A DNA stretch of 64,000 nt from Tanypteryx hageni (taxonomy: Eukaryota; Arthropoda; Insecta; Odonata; Petaluridae), in the NCBI GenBank assembly GCA_028673005.1, contig CM054116.1, forward strand, positions 94,880,707 to 94,944,706, read 5' to 3'. The position numbers and the translations under genes are program-made. Below the pieces are notes generated by a model that was not told the DNA's origin, ran no database searches, and saw only the letters and a program-made list of their open reading frames with translations. Numbering within the stretch: the first letter of the stretch is position 1; each line of letters begins with the position of its first letter. Positions 30,546 through 43,589 of the stretch are shown here, piece after piece.

Positions 30546-31579
30546 TGAACTGCGCAGTATTTGTGGCGGAGTACTTCCGCGAACGAAGAGGTTTTTTCAA
30601 GCGATTCCCTTGTGAGTAAATGGACGATAAAACCGATATAAACGGAAAGATAATAGCTCAAAAAACAACAGAAAACGCAAGTGGAAGTACACTTACCGGC
30701 TCATGGATTACTTAAAAAACCTAAAATAAAAACTAAAGCAAACCATAAGTAACTGAACCGAAGTACAGAGGGAAACCAACTCTTTCAATAAACCGCTCCG
30801 ATAAATCTCTATTTCGCGCTCTAACAGAAATTTATGGAACAATAAAAACAAAACTACATTAAGAAATCAAGAATTTCTCTAGGATATGCTTCTTACGAAA
30901 ATTCCTTTTTATCTATCTACAAAAGTTTCAAGCCAAAATTTAGTCAGTGAGATAAAAGTCGGATTTATGGCAACTGAAATGATTTACTCAACCGATGTTC
31001 GGTAACACAGGAATTCCACTAATTATTTTTGTCACTTTTCAAAGTAGAAAGACTAGCTGCAGATTCCAGCATCTCGTTAGAGCTAGCCTGAAACATGTCA
31101 GATTTGAAGCGCCACTCCCTTGGTGACGCGCTCACGAAAAATGCGTGGATCATTCGTCGAACAAGTAGCGTATGTGAAGAAGAAGTCGTATGCGTAAACA
31201 ACCGCGGAATAAGAGGAAAAACTCCTCGCGATCCTTTTGTGTACCCAAGGCAGACTCCAAAAAAAGGAGAAGCATTTAGGAAAAGGGAAACGTCAAACAC
31301 GGGAGGGCCCTCTCTCTCTCTCGTAGCTTTTCTCCTTTACCCGCCTGTTAATGTTTCGAGAACAAGGCAAACAGTTGAAAGGCCATCGGCGAGGGCCCTC
31401 GAATGAGTTTTTTCGAAAAGGAGAGTAGCGTAACCGAAAAAAGGAACCCGGTCGAACCGGTAGATTTATTTTCCTATTTCATTTGAAATGTTATTAGATG
31501 GCAATATAGGACAAATAAAAGGTTCGCGTATTCGACGTTGATCTTTATTGCGGCGCATATTAACCAAGTATTGCGAACA
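30546..31579. other. No supported feature
   Basis: Open frames of about 100 codons near 31019-31406 on both strands overlap one another and carry no family motif. Confidence 0.45.
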
Positions 31580-31741
31580 AACTCCCGCTCTTGGCCAATA
31601 GGTGGTTAGCCGTGTCTGCCTCCCAATGCTAAGGGTGTGGGTTCGAAACCTGTTCTGGGAATGGATGCTTGTATTTGCCTTCGTCATTGTTTAGAAATCC
31701 CTTCGTAAATGGCCAAGAAAGCGTCGTAAATTTGTATGTAT
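31580..31741 (+). mobile_element. tRNA-derived SINE family A, body diverged
   Basis: A-box-like GGTGGTTAGCCGTGTCTGCC, B box GGTTCGAAACC at 31640-31650, then GGGAATGGATGCTTGTATTT. The head and first part of the body follow the family A pattern. The 3' part has drifted and ends without a clear simple repeat tail. Confidence 0.65.
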
Positions 31742-34700
31742 CAACCTTTAAATAGCGAGGTGAAATTATGATGACAGCTGATGTGCGCTCTCCAGGACCC
31801 CTTTTGTTTTCTTATTATTATTTATTTTCTAGCTATATCTCCAATTGGATTTTCTGTGTTTAATAATCTGCCAAGAGAGCTAAGAGGTAATTATAAGAAA
31901 ACAAAACTTAATATTAATTATATTCCTTTGTAAAATGTAAACTAGCTTAAAGTTGCAGGGAAATTTGGCACTATTGCTTAAGTGGTATCTCGCAAACCAC
32001 ACCCAAGTAGTTAAAGGTTAACAGGAGCTAGAGGCATAGAAGTTACGTAAGAAATGTTCAAAAACAACAAGATGAAAAATTTGAAAAGTGAACGATTTAC
32101 CTTTTTGTTGCTTTAATATTAACCGTTCGGTTATGTAACACTACAGCCATGGGGAAATGTGTGATTATGTAAACTCGAATAGCCATAAAAACTATGTACA
32201 TCCGTCCTTCGTAGAGGTGTGACCGCCCCCTAAATTACGTTGGCCGGTTCGATCCCCGTCACAGGCAAGGAGATGCGGTCGTTATTGTTACCGTTAATAA
32301 TCTCGCGGGAAATAACTGTCACTGGTGATCGGGAAAAATCAATAACGACATCAACAAACTAAAAAGCGTCCGTGGCCAGATGAGATGAGGATCAACGACG
32401 CGGGATTAGCCTTCTACTTCTCCGTAACTGAAACGCGCGCACGGTTCACCCGACACGGCTACAAGAGTTACCCATTACGTCCGTTCGAAACGAGTCATCG
32501 CCTCAAACCCGTCGTTCCCAACTCGAAACACGATTTCAATATCGCCACTTGAAACGTACACGTGATTTTCTTCGCGTTCTTATTTTAAAACGCCCTCGAT
32601 CGATATGATGTTCCACGTAAGGAAACGTTCCGTAACATTCCAAAAGGGTTTCCCTTTGCCACTTACGACGGACGCTCACGCGACGCCGACATGCGCTCGA
32701 GAGAGAGAGAGAGAGATATCGCGAATCACGTTTCCTTCGCCCTTCACTTATCGCAACGAGAGCTTCGGGTACCCATCCATAATGGACCACGCCCCTGCCG
32801 GTTAGAATGAGGAAACTGCCTGCCGTGTTGATAGAACGCGGGAAATTCCGAGGCGATGAATGAGATTTGAAGCGGGATCAAAACGCCAATGTGTCCTCGA
32901 AATGTGGAGTTCGGAGAACTATGTAGTTTTATACTTTCTCGTTCGCCATGTAGGTGGGAAAGTATAGCGACTGTGGAAAGAACCGATATCGAAATTTTAG
33001 CGGTGAAGAACCGTTCGTGTTTCTCTGTGCGGTATGTTTACATTTGAACCCCTCTTGAGGCTTAAAATGTTCGACGGATTTTCTTCATATTTAGCTTGAG
33101 TGAATTCTTATAAACCTGATCATTACATAACACGGATTCGCTACAACAGGGCATGCTTTTATTACAAAAAATCATACAACGCAGATTATGGTTAGCATTA
33201 ACTTGCTTTGATATGATTTGGGATTCCAGATTGCAGACACACGCTCCGCAGGGTCAGACTGTTTTGTTTATAAGCTTATATAATAGGCAAAACACTATAT
33301 GTATATGTGCATCAAAGAGAGATTTTGGGACTGAAGGAAGATATTTGAAGAGGTATGGAATGCAATCCACCTTTCACTGTGTAAAACTAGTTTCATATAA
33401 CATGGATTCAGATTACACGCAATTTTTAGAAGCCATCTCCCGTGTTATAGTAGGGTCGGGTGTATCCTAGACATTGGCCAATGAAATTGGAAGTTGGAAA
33501 AGAAAATTACTCGTCTTCAAAAACGTTGATAGAATAGTTCACTTTATGGATATTAAGAGCCCGAAAGAATACTGCAAAGATCAAATATTTTACTCCGAGG
33601 CGCACAGGAACGTTCTTTCTCTACGCATCGCGCGCGTTTTAACTCAAGTATCTTAAGGCGTTGCGTTACTTTAAAATCATTAGCGACGCATTTTGAGGGC
33701 AGGCGGAATAGAATCGCATCGAAATACTTGCCTGATAACCTCAATAAGTAATCGAGGACCCTATTGAATGACGACGCACTGACACTATGAGAAAGTCTGG
33801 GCGATGCATTTCGCGTCTATTTTTCTTCGCCAGAGCGCCTTACGCGCGATGAAACCAGACCGCTTCGTTCCGAAACAAGCACATCTACCCGCGAGAAATA
33901 CGCCCTCGGGGAAACTCGACGCGCAGACGCGTGAAACGGACCCGAAAAACGTCGAAAATGCTTTCGCCGCGACAATGGGGCGCGAAGGATCTCGTCACTT
34001 CGTTTCGCGCGCATTTACTTTCCGCGCGCCTTCGTCCACCTAATGAGGTGTGGCGGGGCCGGCAAGCGCGGCAATTGCTATTCAGAACGGCGGGAAGGGG
34101 AAAGAAGAAGTTTCTCCATTAGCACCCCGGAGCAACATCCGGGAAAAACGACCTAAAATATTTTTTAAATGTCGGTCTCGGTTCCGATCCCGTCGAAGAC
34201 TCCGACTCGCGCTCCGAGAACGACTTTCTCCTTTCCATACACCTCGCCGATCGGTAAGAAGAGAGGCGGTTAAAACGGCGCTTGGTGAATTGTAATTGCA
34301 TAAGCACATTTCAAAAAGCGTGTTCGTTAGATAAGGTTTTCTTTGGAACAAAAAAAGCGCTTACCTTTTCATTTATGCGGTGGTCATGTCGCTTTCGTGT
34401 AACGTGTTCGTTTTAGATGATTTCCCTAATAGTATTTCGGTGGTTGACATACGCAATAGAAATATTAGTTCCCAGTGTTAGAATTTTCCCATTTGTTCGT
34501 TCATCTTTTCCGGAGAGCTTTGGTTGCTCGACAATTCAAAACTTTGCAATGACGCTCTGATGAAACTTCGCTGGCAGAAGACTCGAATTTTCATTGATTT
34601 TTTATTTTACATTTTATTCTTAAAAACTAGAAAATGTTTTTTATAATAATGCCTCTTGATTCAGTAGTTGTAGAATTTACTTTCGCGTTCTACATTCCAG

Positions 34701-37346
34701 CAATGTATAACAATTCCACTAAGAGCCAAATAAAGGAGAACCGATACTTCTGGGGCATTAGTAAAAAACTGTATTTTTAAAAGAAAGTTTATGTTAGACT
34801 CTGTATACTTGAATACACTATTTTTTCTCAAAGAGCCTCTTAACATTTTGGTGCCCTGCAAAACTTTTAATTCTATCCTATTTTTTTATTCCTAAAGCGC
34901 GGTTACAATATCAAAAGATAAATTTCAAAGTAGATTATTTATTTATAAGCTATTCCTCTATTAGCTATTCCTCTCCCATTTATTACAGAAATGACACAAA
35001 AAACATCGGAAAACGAAGTTTATCGACCAAAGACACCAGCTTACATGGAAAATTGGGCAGCGGCGTGAATCGTCCGAGATAGGTCGATAAAAAAAGAATA
35101 AAACTTTCTAATTTCGGTATAATTCGTGAGGGGAACGACCAATAAAAAGGAGTAAATGACACGAAGCGAGGAGCATCGCATGATCGCCTTCCCGAGAAAT
35201 GCATTTCACTCCCGGCGACATCTGCCACCCGTCGGACCGGAAGGTGCGCGCCGACGCACGCACCTGAAAAAATGTAAGAGGCACCCCGGTCCGAGGACCG
35301 CTTCGCTCCACCGATGAGCGCAAGAAATTCTCCATCTGCCTTCGTGGCCTCCATATTGGAACATCCACGAACTCGCTCACAAAGAGGTCAGGGAGCGTGT
35401 TTCGCATCGCTCCTGTCCCGATTGCTGCCTCTCTAAGTGTGTACACGCCCTCGAATGCCTCGAGGAATCAAGAGAGGGAAAGATGGAGAGAGAGAGAGAA
35501 AAAAAGAGAGAGATTCTACCGCCGGCGCAGACTTCCTAATCTCCAGAATGGAGCAGACGATGGAAATGACCTGTCCGAACTGGTTGGAGAAGATGCCGCT
35601 TCGCAAGTCTCGCGAACACGTGGCGTGAACGCAATAAAAGTCAAATAAATGATACCCGCGATTCTCATAAATGACGTATGAATGACCACTGAGGAGGGCT
35701 GCTTCACGGTTGAAATGGACATGTAATTTGCCCAATACTTTCATGGCTATAAGAGTTATCCTTCTGATCCCTTTCATACCTATCATTAGGTAAGCTAGAT
35801 AGCTAATTTTTTGAACGGCACGGAATAGACGGTCTGTAAGATACAAATCGATAACGATCTGTGTTAACAGCAAGGTATTGCCGAGAGATCCGTCGAGTGC
35901 GTAATAACAGCATTCGCTTAGATAGTCCCAGACATAAATTGTTGCTATCATGAAAAAAAACTTGGGCAAGAAAAATCAAAGCCTGACTACAGTACCGGCT
36001 TTGAAGAGATGTATACCGTTGTGAAACTTAAGCAACTGTAATTCTTTTATCTTTTCTTTGGTTGATATAGTTTAATAGCTAATAGAGATCACTTTTAAGG
36101 GTGACTAAAAAAAATGCGTGCTTTTCGTAGACGGACACTTATAAATAATACGCGACCATGCTAATTCGGAGACAAAGCCGAAGATGTGATAAGCTATAAC
36201 ATCATAACGCGGTGGAAAAAACATTCATAGGTAAAAACAACTCTCGGAGACAACATTCTAGAGAGTTAAGAAGTACCGACATGCATTTTGAATTCCAAGT
36301 TGATATAATTACGGTAAGCAGTCACGTAACAACGGCGGAGGGAGCAAGGCGGCTGCACGTGGAAATGGTCACCTTTAGATTTCAGATGAAAGAGACCGAA
36401 TTTAAACCTGACGTGGCTAAGACAAATCTCCGAGGAGAACCTTCATACCGAAATTTAACTTATCCAGTCAGGAATTTTGATCTCCAACCATCATAGTTAT
36501 CCAATTGGGGTCTCCAATGCAATTATCAAAATACGCAGTGAAATAAATGTTACACAGTTTATGTAGCTTTTTCTGAGATGCAGTTCTTAACATTTGCGCA
36601 ATGTTCAAGTTATTTTTAAGACATTCCATCATGAGGCGTGACGCCTATTGAAAAACAGCCGAAGTAAACTAAAAAAGACACATCGGGGATTATCACAGTA
36701 CGTTAAATCGGTCTTCCCGCTAGAGGTCTGTCGCGGCGTGGTTTCCGCCCCGAAGTCGGGTTAATGATCTCCGTGATTGTATACCTGGGCCCGTACCTTT
36801 CCCGCCCGCCCCTTCCCCAAGAATATGGCGTGCCGTGACGAGAATACGCTAGTGCTGCCGTGTGGGAGAATGCCTTTCCTCCGCTGCCCCTCGGGTTTAG
36901 AGTCCGGACGCTAAAATCTGTTTTTAAGCTTGCCACGAGTACCTTCGTGGAGGTACAACTTCAAGATTCTCCACCGTCCAAAAACACGAGCGACTTTATG
37001 TTGCGCTAGTATAATGAAAAATAAACCAGTTTCAAGATTCTTTTTTCGGTCCAAAAGTGACCGTCCTCGGGATAAATCGGAATGCGGACTCATTGTCAGC
37101 TAAAGACGAGGAAAGGCCACAGATTTCGGCCTCGAGGATTACGCAACGAGAGGCTACCGCAGGTGTGACGAGAGGTTTTCCCTCAGATTAGTCACTGATG
37201 TTGACGTCAGAGGTGTGACTATTGGTCCGAACTTTCCTCGTTTCAGGTTCACTCACTCCTTTATCCTAATTATGGATACCTTTCGCGAAATAAGAACACC
37301 CTAAAAGAACTACCATTCTTTCGTGGTCTAGGGTGATCGTTATCTG
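31742..37346. other. 5.6-kb stretch without a supported gene
   Basis: One isolated Pol III B box GGTTCGATCCC at 32246-32256 with CGTCACAGGCAAGG after it may be a SINE remnant. GA runs at 32699-32716 and 35484-35512. Open frames up to 178 codons (35433-35969, minus) and 105-123 codons elsewhere show no domain or family motif. CpG-rich islands near 33800-34280 and 35180-35300 are noted without interpretation. Confidence 0.45.
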
Positions 37347-37436
37347 CAGAGACGTAACTGGAAGATATGACGCCTGTGGCAAAATTTTAAGGTAACACCT
37401 AGTGTTTGAGTATTAAATTAACACTTATTAATTTAT

Positions 37437-38171
37437 GTGAATGATATCTGCTCGGTAGTTTGTGGTAAAATTAGACTTTTTGCCGATGATACCATTCTAT
37501 ATAAATAAATAAAAAACCAGGAGGACCAACAGTCGCTGCGTGAAGATTCAAGAGCCATTTCAGCGTGGTGCAAAGAATGGAAAATTGAAATTAATTACAA
37601 TAAATGTGCCGCAGTTACGTTCTGGAAAAGTAAGAGTATAGAAGTAGGTTTCGAGTATAAAATAGATGGAATAAATATTCAAGCAGCCGAGTATGTAAAA
37701 TATTTAGGAGTAACCATTTGTAGAGATCTTTCGTGGGACATGCACATTCGTCGAGTTATAGGCGCGGCCAACAAGAAACTGGCTTTCATAGGTAGAATAG
37801 TACGGAACGCTACAGAAAAATTACGCGAAACATGTTACTTATCACTGGTTAGACCACAAGTGTAATACGCCCCATGCATATGGGATCCGTACGAGAAGGG
37901 ACATATAATTCAATTAGAAAGAGTTCAGCGCAGAGCAGCCAGATTCGTAAAACAAAAGTACGAACATAAGGAAAGCGTCACCTCATTATTGAGGGATTTG
38001 AGCTGGGTACCAATGGAGGATCGTAGATTGAACTCAAGGTTGCGGCTTCTGGAGAAATATAGATCGGAATGTCTAAAAGACGAGGTTGTAGGAATAACTG
38101 AAGCACCAACGTATATAGGTAGGAACGACCGTAGATACGTGAGATCGATTGTAGGACGGAGCGTTATCTAG
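37437..38171 (+). pseudogene. LINE reverse transcriptase C-terminal part, two stops
   Basis: One reading frame runs almost unbroken for 244 codons. It starts VNDICSVVCGKIRLFADDT with the FADD motif at 37479-37490, then AISAWCKEWKIEINYNKC, YVKYLGVTICRDLSWDMH, KKLAFIGRIVRNATEKLR, WDPYEKG, IQLERVQRRAARFV, and LLRDLSWVPMEDRR. This order (FADD, W..NWKI..N..KC, YLGV, LERVQRRA) is standard for the RT C-terminal region of CR1/L2/Jockey-group LINEs. The only breaks are TAA at 37506-37508 and TAA at 37863-37865. It is one of the best preserved coding pieces in the window, so a fairly young insertion. Assignment to CR1/L2 rather than Jockey is tentative. Confidence 0.8.
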
Positions 38172-38315
38172 GCTCGTTCTTTCCGAGGACAATACGAGAT
38201 CACAATAGAAAATGTCAACCTGCGATAGACAATCTTTAGGTAGGTTTTGGTGCATTGCACCCCCTGCCACCCGACCAATTAGGTTAATTGCAGGGTAACA
38301 TGTAGATGTAGATGT
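37438..38315 (+). mobile_element. 5'-truncated CR1/L2-type LINE with (TGTAGA)n tail
   Basis: Inserted inside the hAT element at 37347, with a 7-bp repeat ATTTATG on each side (37431-37437 and 38316-38322). It begins within the polymerase just before motif C and ends with TGTAGATGTAGATGTA (38301-38316). After the coding part (stop at 38169-38171) a 3' UTR of about 145 bp follows, including GTGCATTGCACCCCCTGCC. Short 3' fragments with a microsatellite-like tail are typical of LINE insertion. Confidence 0.8.
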
Positions 38316-38415
38316 ATTTATGGGGAAACTAACTTTTGGCATTTTTTGCGGAAACGTTTGGCACCTTTTACAAATACCACCTTCGCCATACCCTAGTTAC
38401 GACACTGGTTATCCG

Positions 38416-39020
38416 TTTTACCTTCACCCATTTCTATACTCGTAATTCTATTAGTTACCGCCCTCACATTATGATTAAGGCAATATTCTACACGTAAAAT
38501 TTAAAATCTTGAGGGCTTCCAGGCGGAATTTCTTCATTGGAAATGAAACGAGGGCACTCATTCTTTTCGCTTCATTTTAAGTGGACTCCGTGAATCCAGT
38601 GACGCTTGAAACCAACATCGATGACCCATACGGTAAAAAGAAATGAAAAAAGAAAAACGATCCAACAACCTCAGACGACGCATTATCTCAAAACAAAAGC
38701 CGAACATGAACTCGCGCCAAGGATGTCAACACAATGTCGACGCGCACGCGTAATATTATTCACGGCTAATGGCGCTCTTTCTCAATCCGACCTTGCTTCG
38801 CCCTTGAATTTAAACCCTCACCTTTTGAAGAGGCATTAACTGCCAATCGTTCATCATCTGGATGGGGGATCGCAAACAAATCTTTCGCTTGAAACGTAAG
38901 CCGTTGTACGCAACGTGGAAAGAAACGCCATTTTTCAACGAATAGCTGTCGTAAATATCCATCGACTTCTATAAACGTTGGTAAAATTCGTAAAACAAAA
39001 CCAGGCGGTGGACCAAAAAA
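38416..39020. other. No supported feature
   Basis: No repeat or coding fragment recognised. Confidence 0.5.
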
Positions 39021-39022
39021 TA

Positions 39023-39236
39023 CAGGGTGGATCATAAGTCTCTCTATGGGTTATTATGAAGCAAAAATTAGAAAATAAATACAAGTGAAATGTTAAAAAT
39101 AAGTTTAGAAATATTTATTGAGGTGGTTTTATTTTGTATTTTGAATACTTAGTCTATATTTCTAAACTTGTTTTTTAATGTACTTTTATTTTTTCATCTT
39201 TGTTTCATATAACCAATTTGGACTTTTGGGTATATC
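39023..39236. mobile_element. Decayed palindromic MITE (mariner-like left end)
   Basis: TA then CAGGGTGGATCATAAGTC at 39021-39040 looks like a mariner-type terminus. The left part (GGGTTATTATGAAGC..., AGTTTAGAAATAT) pairs with the right part reversed (GGTTATATGAAAC..., AAGTTTAGAAATAT), about 75% by eye, around a short loop near 39120-39155. The outer right end is eroded and no clear second TA flank is readable. Confidence 0.5.
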
Positions 39237-42200
39237 CGAAATCGAAATTTCAAAATACGAGTACATATATATAATCGACGGTTTTCTCTCGTATCTGACA
39301 AGTTATCCCGTTCCCTGGCAGGATATTTTTATTGGTTTGCGACTTAAATGCAATGTTTTCTTGATAATTTCATTGTAAGTCGAACATTTGAGATATCATG
39401 TTGAAACGATTCCTGCAGCCATTCGTCGGTAGCAGAAAAACAAAACTCGGGACTCAATGAAAAATGTCAAAAGTCAACATTGTCAAGTGAAAAGCGTGCG
39501 CTGAAGATGGCGGCAAAACACGTCAATGCCAGGGAAAGGGTTAATTATTCCACATCCATTGAATCGATTTACGCAGAGGCGAAGGTGGAGCAGATGCGAT
39601 CCAATTTCAAACCGTTCGCGTGGGTTCATTTTCGATCCTCTCGAACACATCGCCTCGATCCTCCAGTCGCTCGATCATCCACTCGTGGGGAAAATTGATG
39701 ACATTTGGTGTCTTCGACGAAATCTAAACCGGCCGCAAGCTGGCATTGGTCCCTCCTAAACGCCAAGCGACTTCCTTTAGGACGGAAAAACGACGGACGA
39801 GAGGGATCGGAAAGAGAGGAAGTTATGCGGAAGATGAACAGCACCGCGGGGGAGATATACGTCACAATGGGATGTTCCAAAAGATAAAAAAAATTATGGC
39901 GTCAGCTCGGAGGCTAGGCGAGGAAGAGGATAACGCTGATATTATTTGAAAAAAAAATGAAGAGAAACAGATGCGCGAACGCCGTGTTATTTATTATTTC
40001 TCGCGTGCCGTTGCATCACGACGCGCCTACATCGGACGCTACCGCGTCGAAATGTTAAATTAATCGCTGTAAAAATTGCTCGCAACTGAGCAGAGCAGCT
40101 GTAGCAGATACCAAAAACGAGAAAAGAAGTAGAGTAAATGAAAAGGCAATAAAAATGAAACTAAAAATCGAAAAAAAGTACAGCTATAAAATGTGCAATG
40201 AAAGTTTTAAGGATGACCGAGTGAGGTCTTGGAATATAAGTTCGGTAATAATGACGCACGAAAGAAATTAAACTGCGGCAACAATTACCCATCGGAAAGC
40301 AATTCATGAATCACTTAGTAGTAAAAATGGAACGCAACACCATCAGAGATACTTACTTTCAATAGTTTTGTTCATAAAATAATGACAATGCTCACCTTAT
40401 GGCTTGCGTCCAATAGATTATATGTCAAGGCAACAGAAGTTACTTTTAACGTCCGCTACGACTTATTTATCTTTAGTGACGCAAAGTTACGAGAGGCTGA
40501 GTGAAATATGAAAGGCGTTCGTAAAAAAATATATGCAGGGTGAGTGACTTTGCGTGCATAAAGCGTAAAATATTCAAAGCGAACACGATTAACATCCCGG
40601 TTGCACCAAGGTGCAAAAATATGCAATACTAAAACCCGATTACGAACCCTTCGAGTAGTAGAAAAAGCAAGCGCTTGCTTGGATTAGTTTACTGATTATT
40701 TCACAGAATATATATTTTTATTTATTTAACGTTAAAATGACATCCGCGGAGTTCAATTTTATCGAATTTAAAGATGAGCGCTTCTCGGACGCTTTCCTCA
40801 AATTCGCTGAGGTACCAATTAACGCTGTTGATGCGTCAATATTGATTCTTCCCGAGTAGTCTTGCAAACAGCAACGGCAAGAAGTGCTTGCTTTCCCGGC
40901 CACCGGTTCAACCATTAGAGAATTACTCCCATGACATCTTTTATACCTTTCTAACGATAGTAGTAGTCGCGCTATTCGGAAAATAAATAGACTTCTATTT
41001 TATAAGCACCGCTGATAAGAATGCCTGCAAGTTAATTTTGCTTACGTCTGTTAATGGAGGGACAATATTACCCTTTCCGGGGAAAATCTTACGAAACCGC
41101 TGGAGAATCTCATCATAAACCTGATTTCCAGACTGCAATGGTATCGCAACTGTCCCAACATGGAAGATCCTACCGTATATTCATGTAATGGATGTACATA
41201 GAGGTATTATTTTCGCATTTTGTTACGAATTCGCAAGGAATTACATCAAAATTCAAAAGATGGAGAGACTTAAAAATGAGGATTTTTCTAGCATACGTAC
41301 TACACCGTTTGGACTACTTCATAAAAAAAAGAACTGCCGAGACAGCACTATCCCAACACACCGTTCCGGAAACATGGCGCATTAGTAATATTATCGCTCC
41401 ACAATGAACCGACGCAAATATTTTTGGAAGGAGATGTAACGAATTGCGAATATACATTTCAGGTGGAGAGCGATCGGAGAGATTCAATCAAGAAAATGGT
41501 ATTTTGAACAGACAACACTTTAGACTAGTGACGTAGCGATCGAAGGCGTAAAATCTTCTGGAGTAAATTGAAAAAAAGACAAAAAAGAGCGACCCCCCCA
41601 CGAGAGAACTTTTAGGCTTACGATTCGACATAGGGGTCGCCGTCTTCTCGCCGAAGAGTAGCGGTACAATGACAAACAAACGAGGAGCGTGAGGAAGGAG
41701 AGGCCAATGGAGTTCGGAAGGGCGTGAGAATCCACTTCGAAAAAAAACGCCGTGTTTTCCCTTCACGGGTTTGTCCCGAGATAAGACGGAGAAACGTTCA
41801 CAGGGAATTGAAGGTATGCAAGAAGGAGTTTAACTCGGAAAGCATCTTTCCATGGAATCCCATGTTAATATGTTTAGCTCATTATGAGAGTAAAATTTCA
41901 GCCTAGTAGACCGCAGCCACGCTATAATGCCATTCAAAGGGTCCATGTCGTGAGGACATGCAATATCTGAGACCGAGTTCTGACGAAATACTTTCAGAAA
42001 CTCTCTTATATTCGATCCGCTGCATAGAGAAGCCCATTGACATAATGAATACTCTCGAATGAAATAAAGTAAATGCCTTTTCATTCTGAAGGAAAAATTA
42101 GTAATTTTAAACTGAATTTCAAGAATGAGCATTTGGACGCAATCTATTATTTTTAAGGTTAAAAACATATACGTTAGTAGATATGGATGTGCAACAAAAG

Positions 42201-43589
42201 CAGGAACCTAACTTTGACCATTTAGAAATCGAATTCTTAACCCAACAGTCAACTACTCATAGGTCGACCATCTTCTTCCTGTTCTTTAAGCATTTAACAC
42301 ATCCACCCGCACTCATTTTTTGGCGAAATTTCAAAATTGTTGAATCAACAAGGGCAAGATCGAATTAATTTCCTCCATTTTGTCGCAAAGCAAAAGCGAA
42401 AATGCGTTTCTCAAGGGAAACAAACATTTATCTCTGAAAGGGCATCCAGTGCACTGGAGAACGAGATATTTTCTCTCTTTCTCTCTCCATCTCTACCTTT
42501 CTCTTCGTCTCTTTAGGCGGCTACATATTTAAGAGAGTAGCGCGCGAGTGTGTGCCAACGAATGTCATACCTATCCTCATATCGACCGAGAAAAACAGAG
42601 GGGGAAATTCCGGAGCGCGAGTGAGCTTATTTACCTTGGCGTGTTTACCTCATTCCCCGAAAATGTTGAGGCCGCAATTTGGAGCTCTTCGCGGCGACAA
42701 CGTTCACTCGTACGCGATAAAACCCGGCGAGAATAAAATGGCCCAGAGGCGAATGCGAAATTTTCTCCAGGATGAATTTCGATTCTAAACGTTGACAAAC
42801 AGCGTTAAACAAGTGACGGGAAATTGACGCCGCGTAACTGCCGCGAAAATCATTCTTTTCCGAAATCAAGAGACAAAACTCGAATAGAAAAAATGTTTAT
42901 GAAAGCAGCCTACACGTTTCTATAACGTGAGCGAACGTAAATTAGGGTTTATGAGAGATTTTCACGCGCCTTTGCGTACAATAATTCATTTGAAATGTGA
43001 AAATAAAAAGTAGGAGATAAAATATTAGCCATCGTTACAAAGACCATTTAGTTGACATAACGCATTTGTTTCTCAAGCAGGAGAAGGCAGATCGGCGTGT
43101 TCAGGTATTTGTGAGAATCAGACTCGACCGATTGAACGAATCCTGGACAGAATAATGGCTAAAGGGATTTACTATAAAACAGACACCAAGACGACTAAAT
43201 AATAACACTAATTTCGACAAACCGAAGAAGGGAAGCCTGAGGAGCACAAAAAACTCGTGGTTCAAAATAATTCTAAATTTATCGGATAAGTTGACTTAAA
43301 ATAAATAAATAACGAGACACCAGGAAGTACCTTTGAACGATGAAGTTTCATTTTCTAGAGAATGCTGATTATCGTTACTTCATTCACGCATATCTTCCAA
43401 ATTAAGCCCCGAGAATAGACTCTACAAAATTTTACCACCGTGCAGAGGTAACTTGATTCTATATGAGGATACATCTACGCCAAGAGAAACATTTCAAATA
43501 CGCCAAAGAAAATTAAGCGAGATGCTATAATCATCATAATTACTCGATAACATGTCCAAAGCGAAATATTATAAACATCGCGCGCTTAA
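39237..43589. other. 4.3-kb stretch without a supported gene
   Basis: No recognisable exon, RNA gene or terminal repeat. C/T runs at 42470-42515. Open frames of 60-112 codons occur on both strands without motif content. Confidence 0.45.

Larger units (their letters stand above)
37347..38407. mobile_element. hAT element split by a LINE insertion; TSD GTTATCTG / GTTATCCG
   Basis: Left end CAGAGACGTAACTGGAAG and right end CCTAGTTACGACACTG (reverse CAGTGTCGTAACTAGG) are inverted repeats extending inward through GATATGACGCC / GGTATGGCGAAGG. The 8-mers 37339-37346 and 38408-38415 match at seven of eight. The original element was only about 180 bp (37347-37437 plus 38316-38407). It was later opened by the LINE at 37438-38315. 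Confidence 0.8.

Noticed and set aside
35433..35969. 178-codon minus-strand frame as a membrane protein
   Set aside because: Hydrophobic patches exist but no topology or family motif; it overlaps a GA repeat and plus-strand frames.
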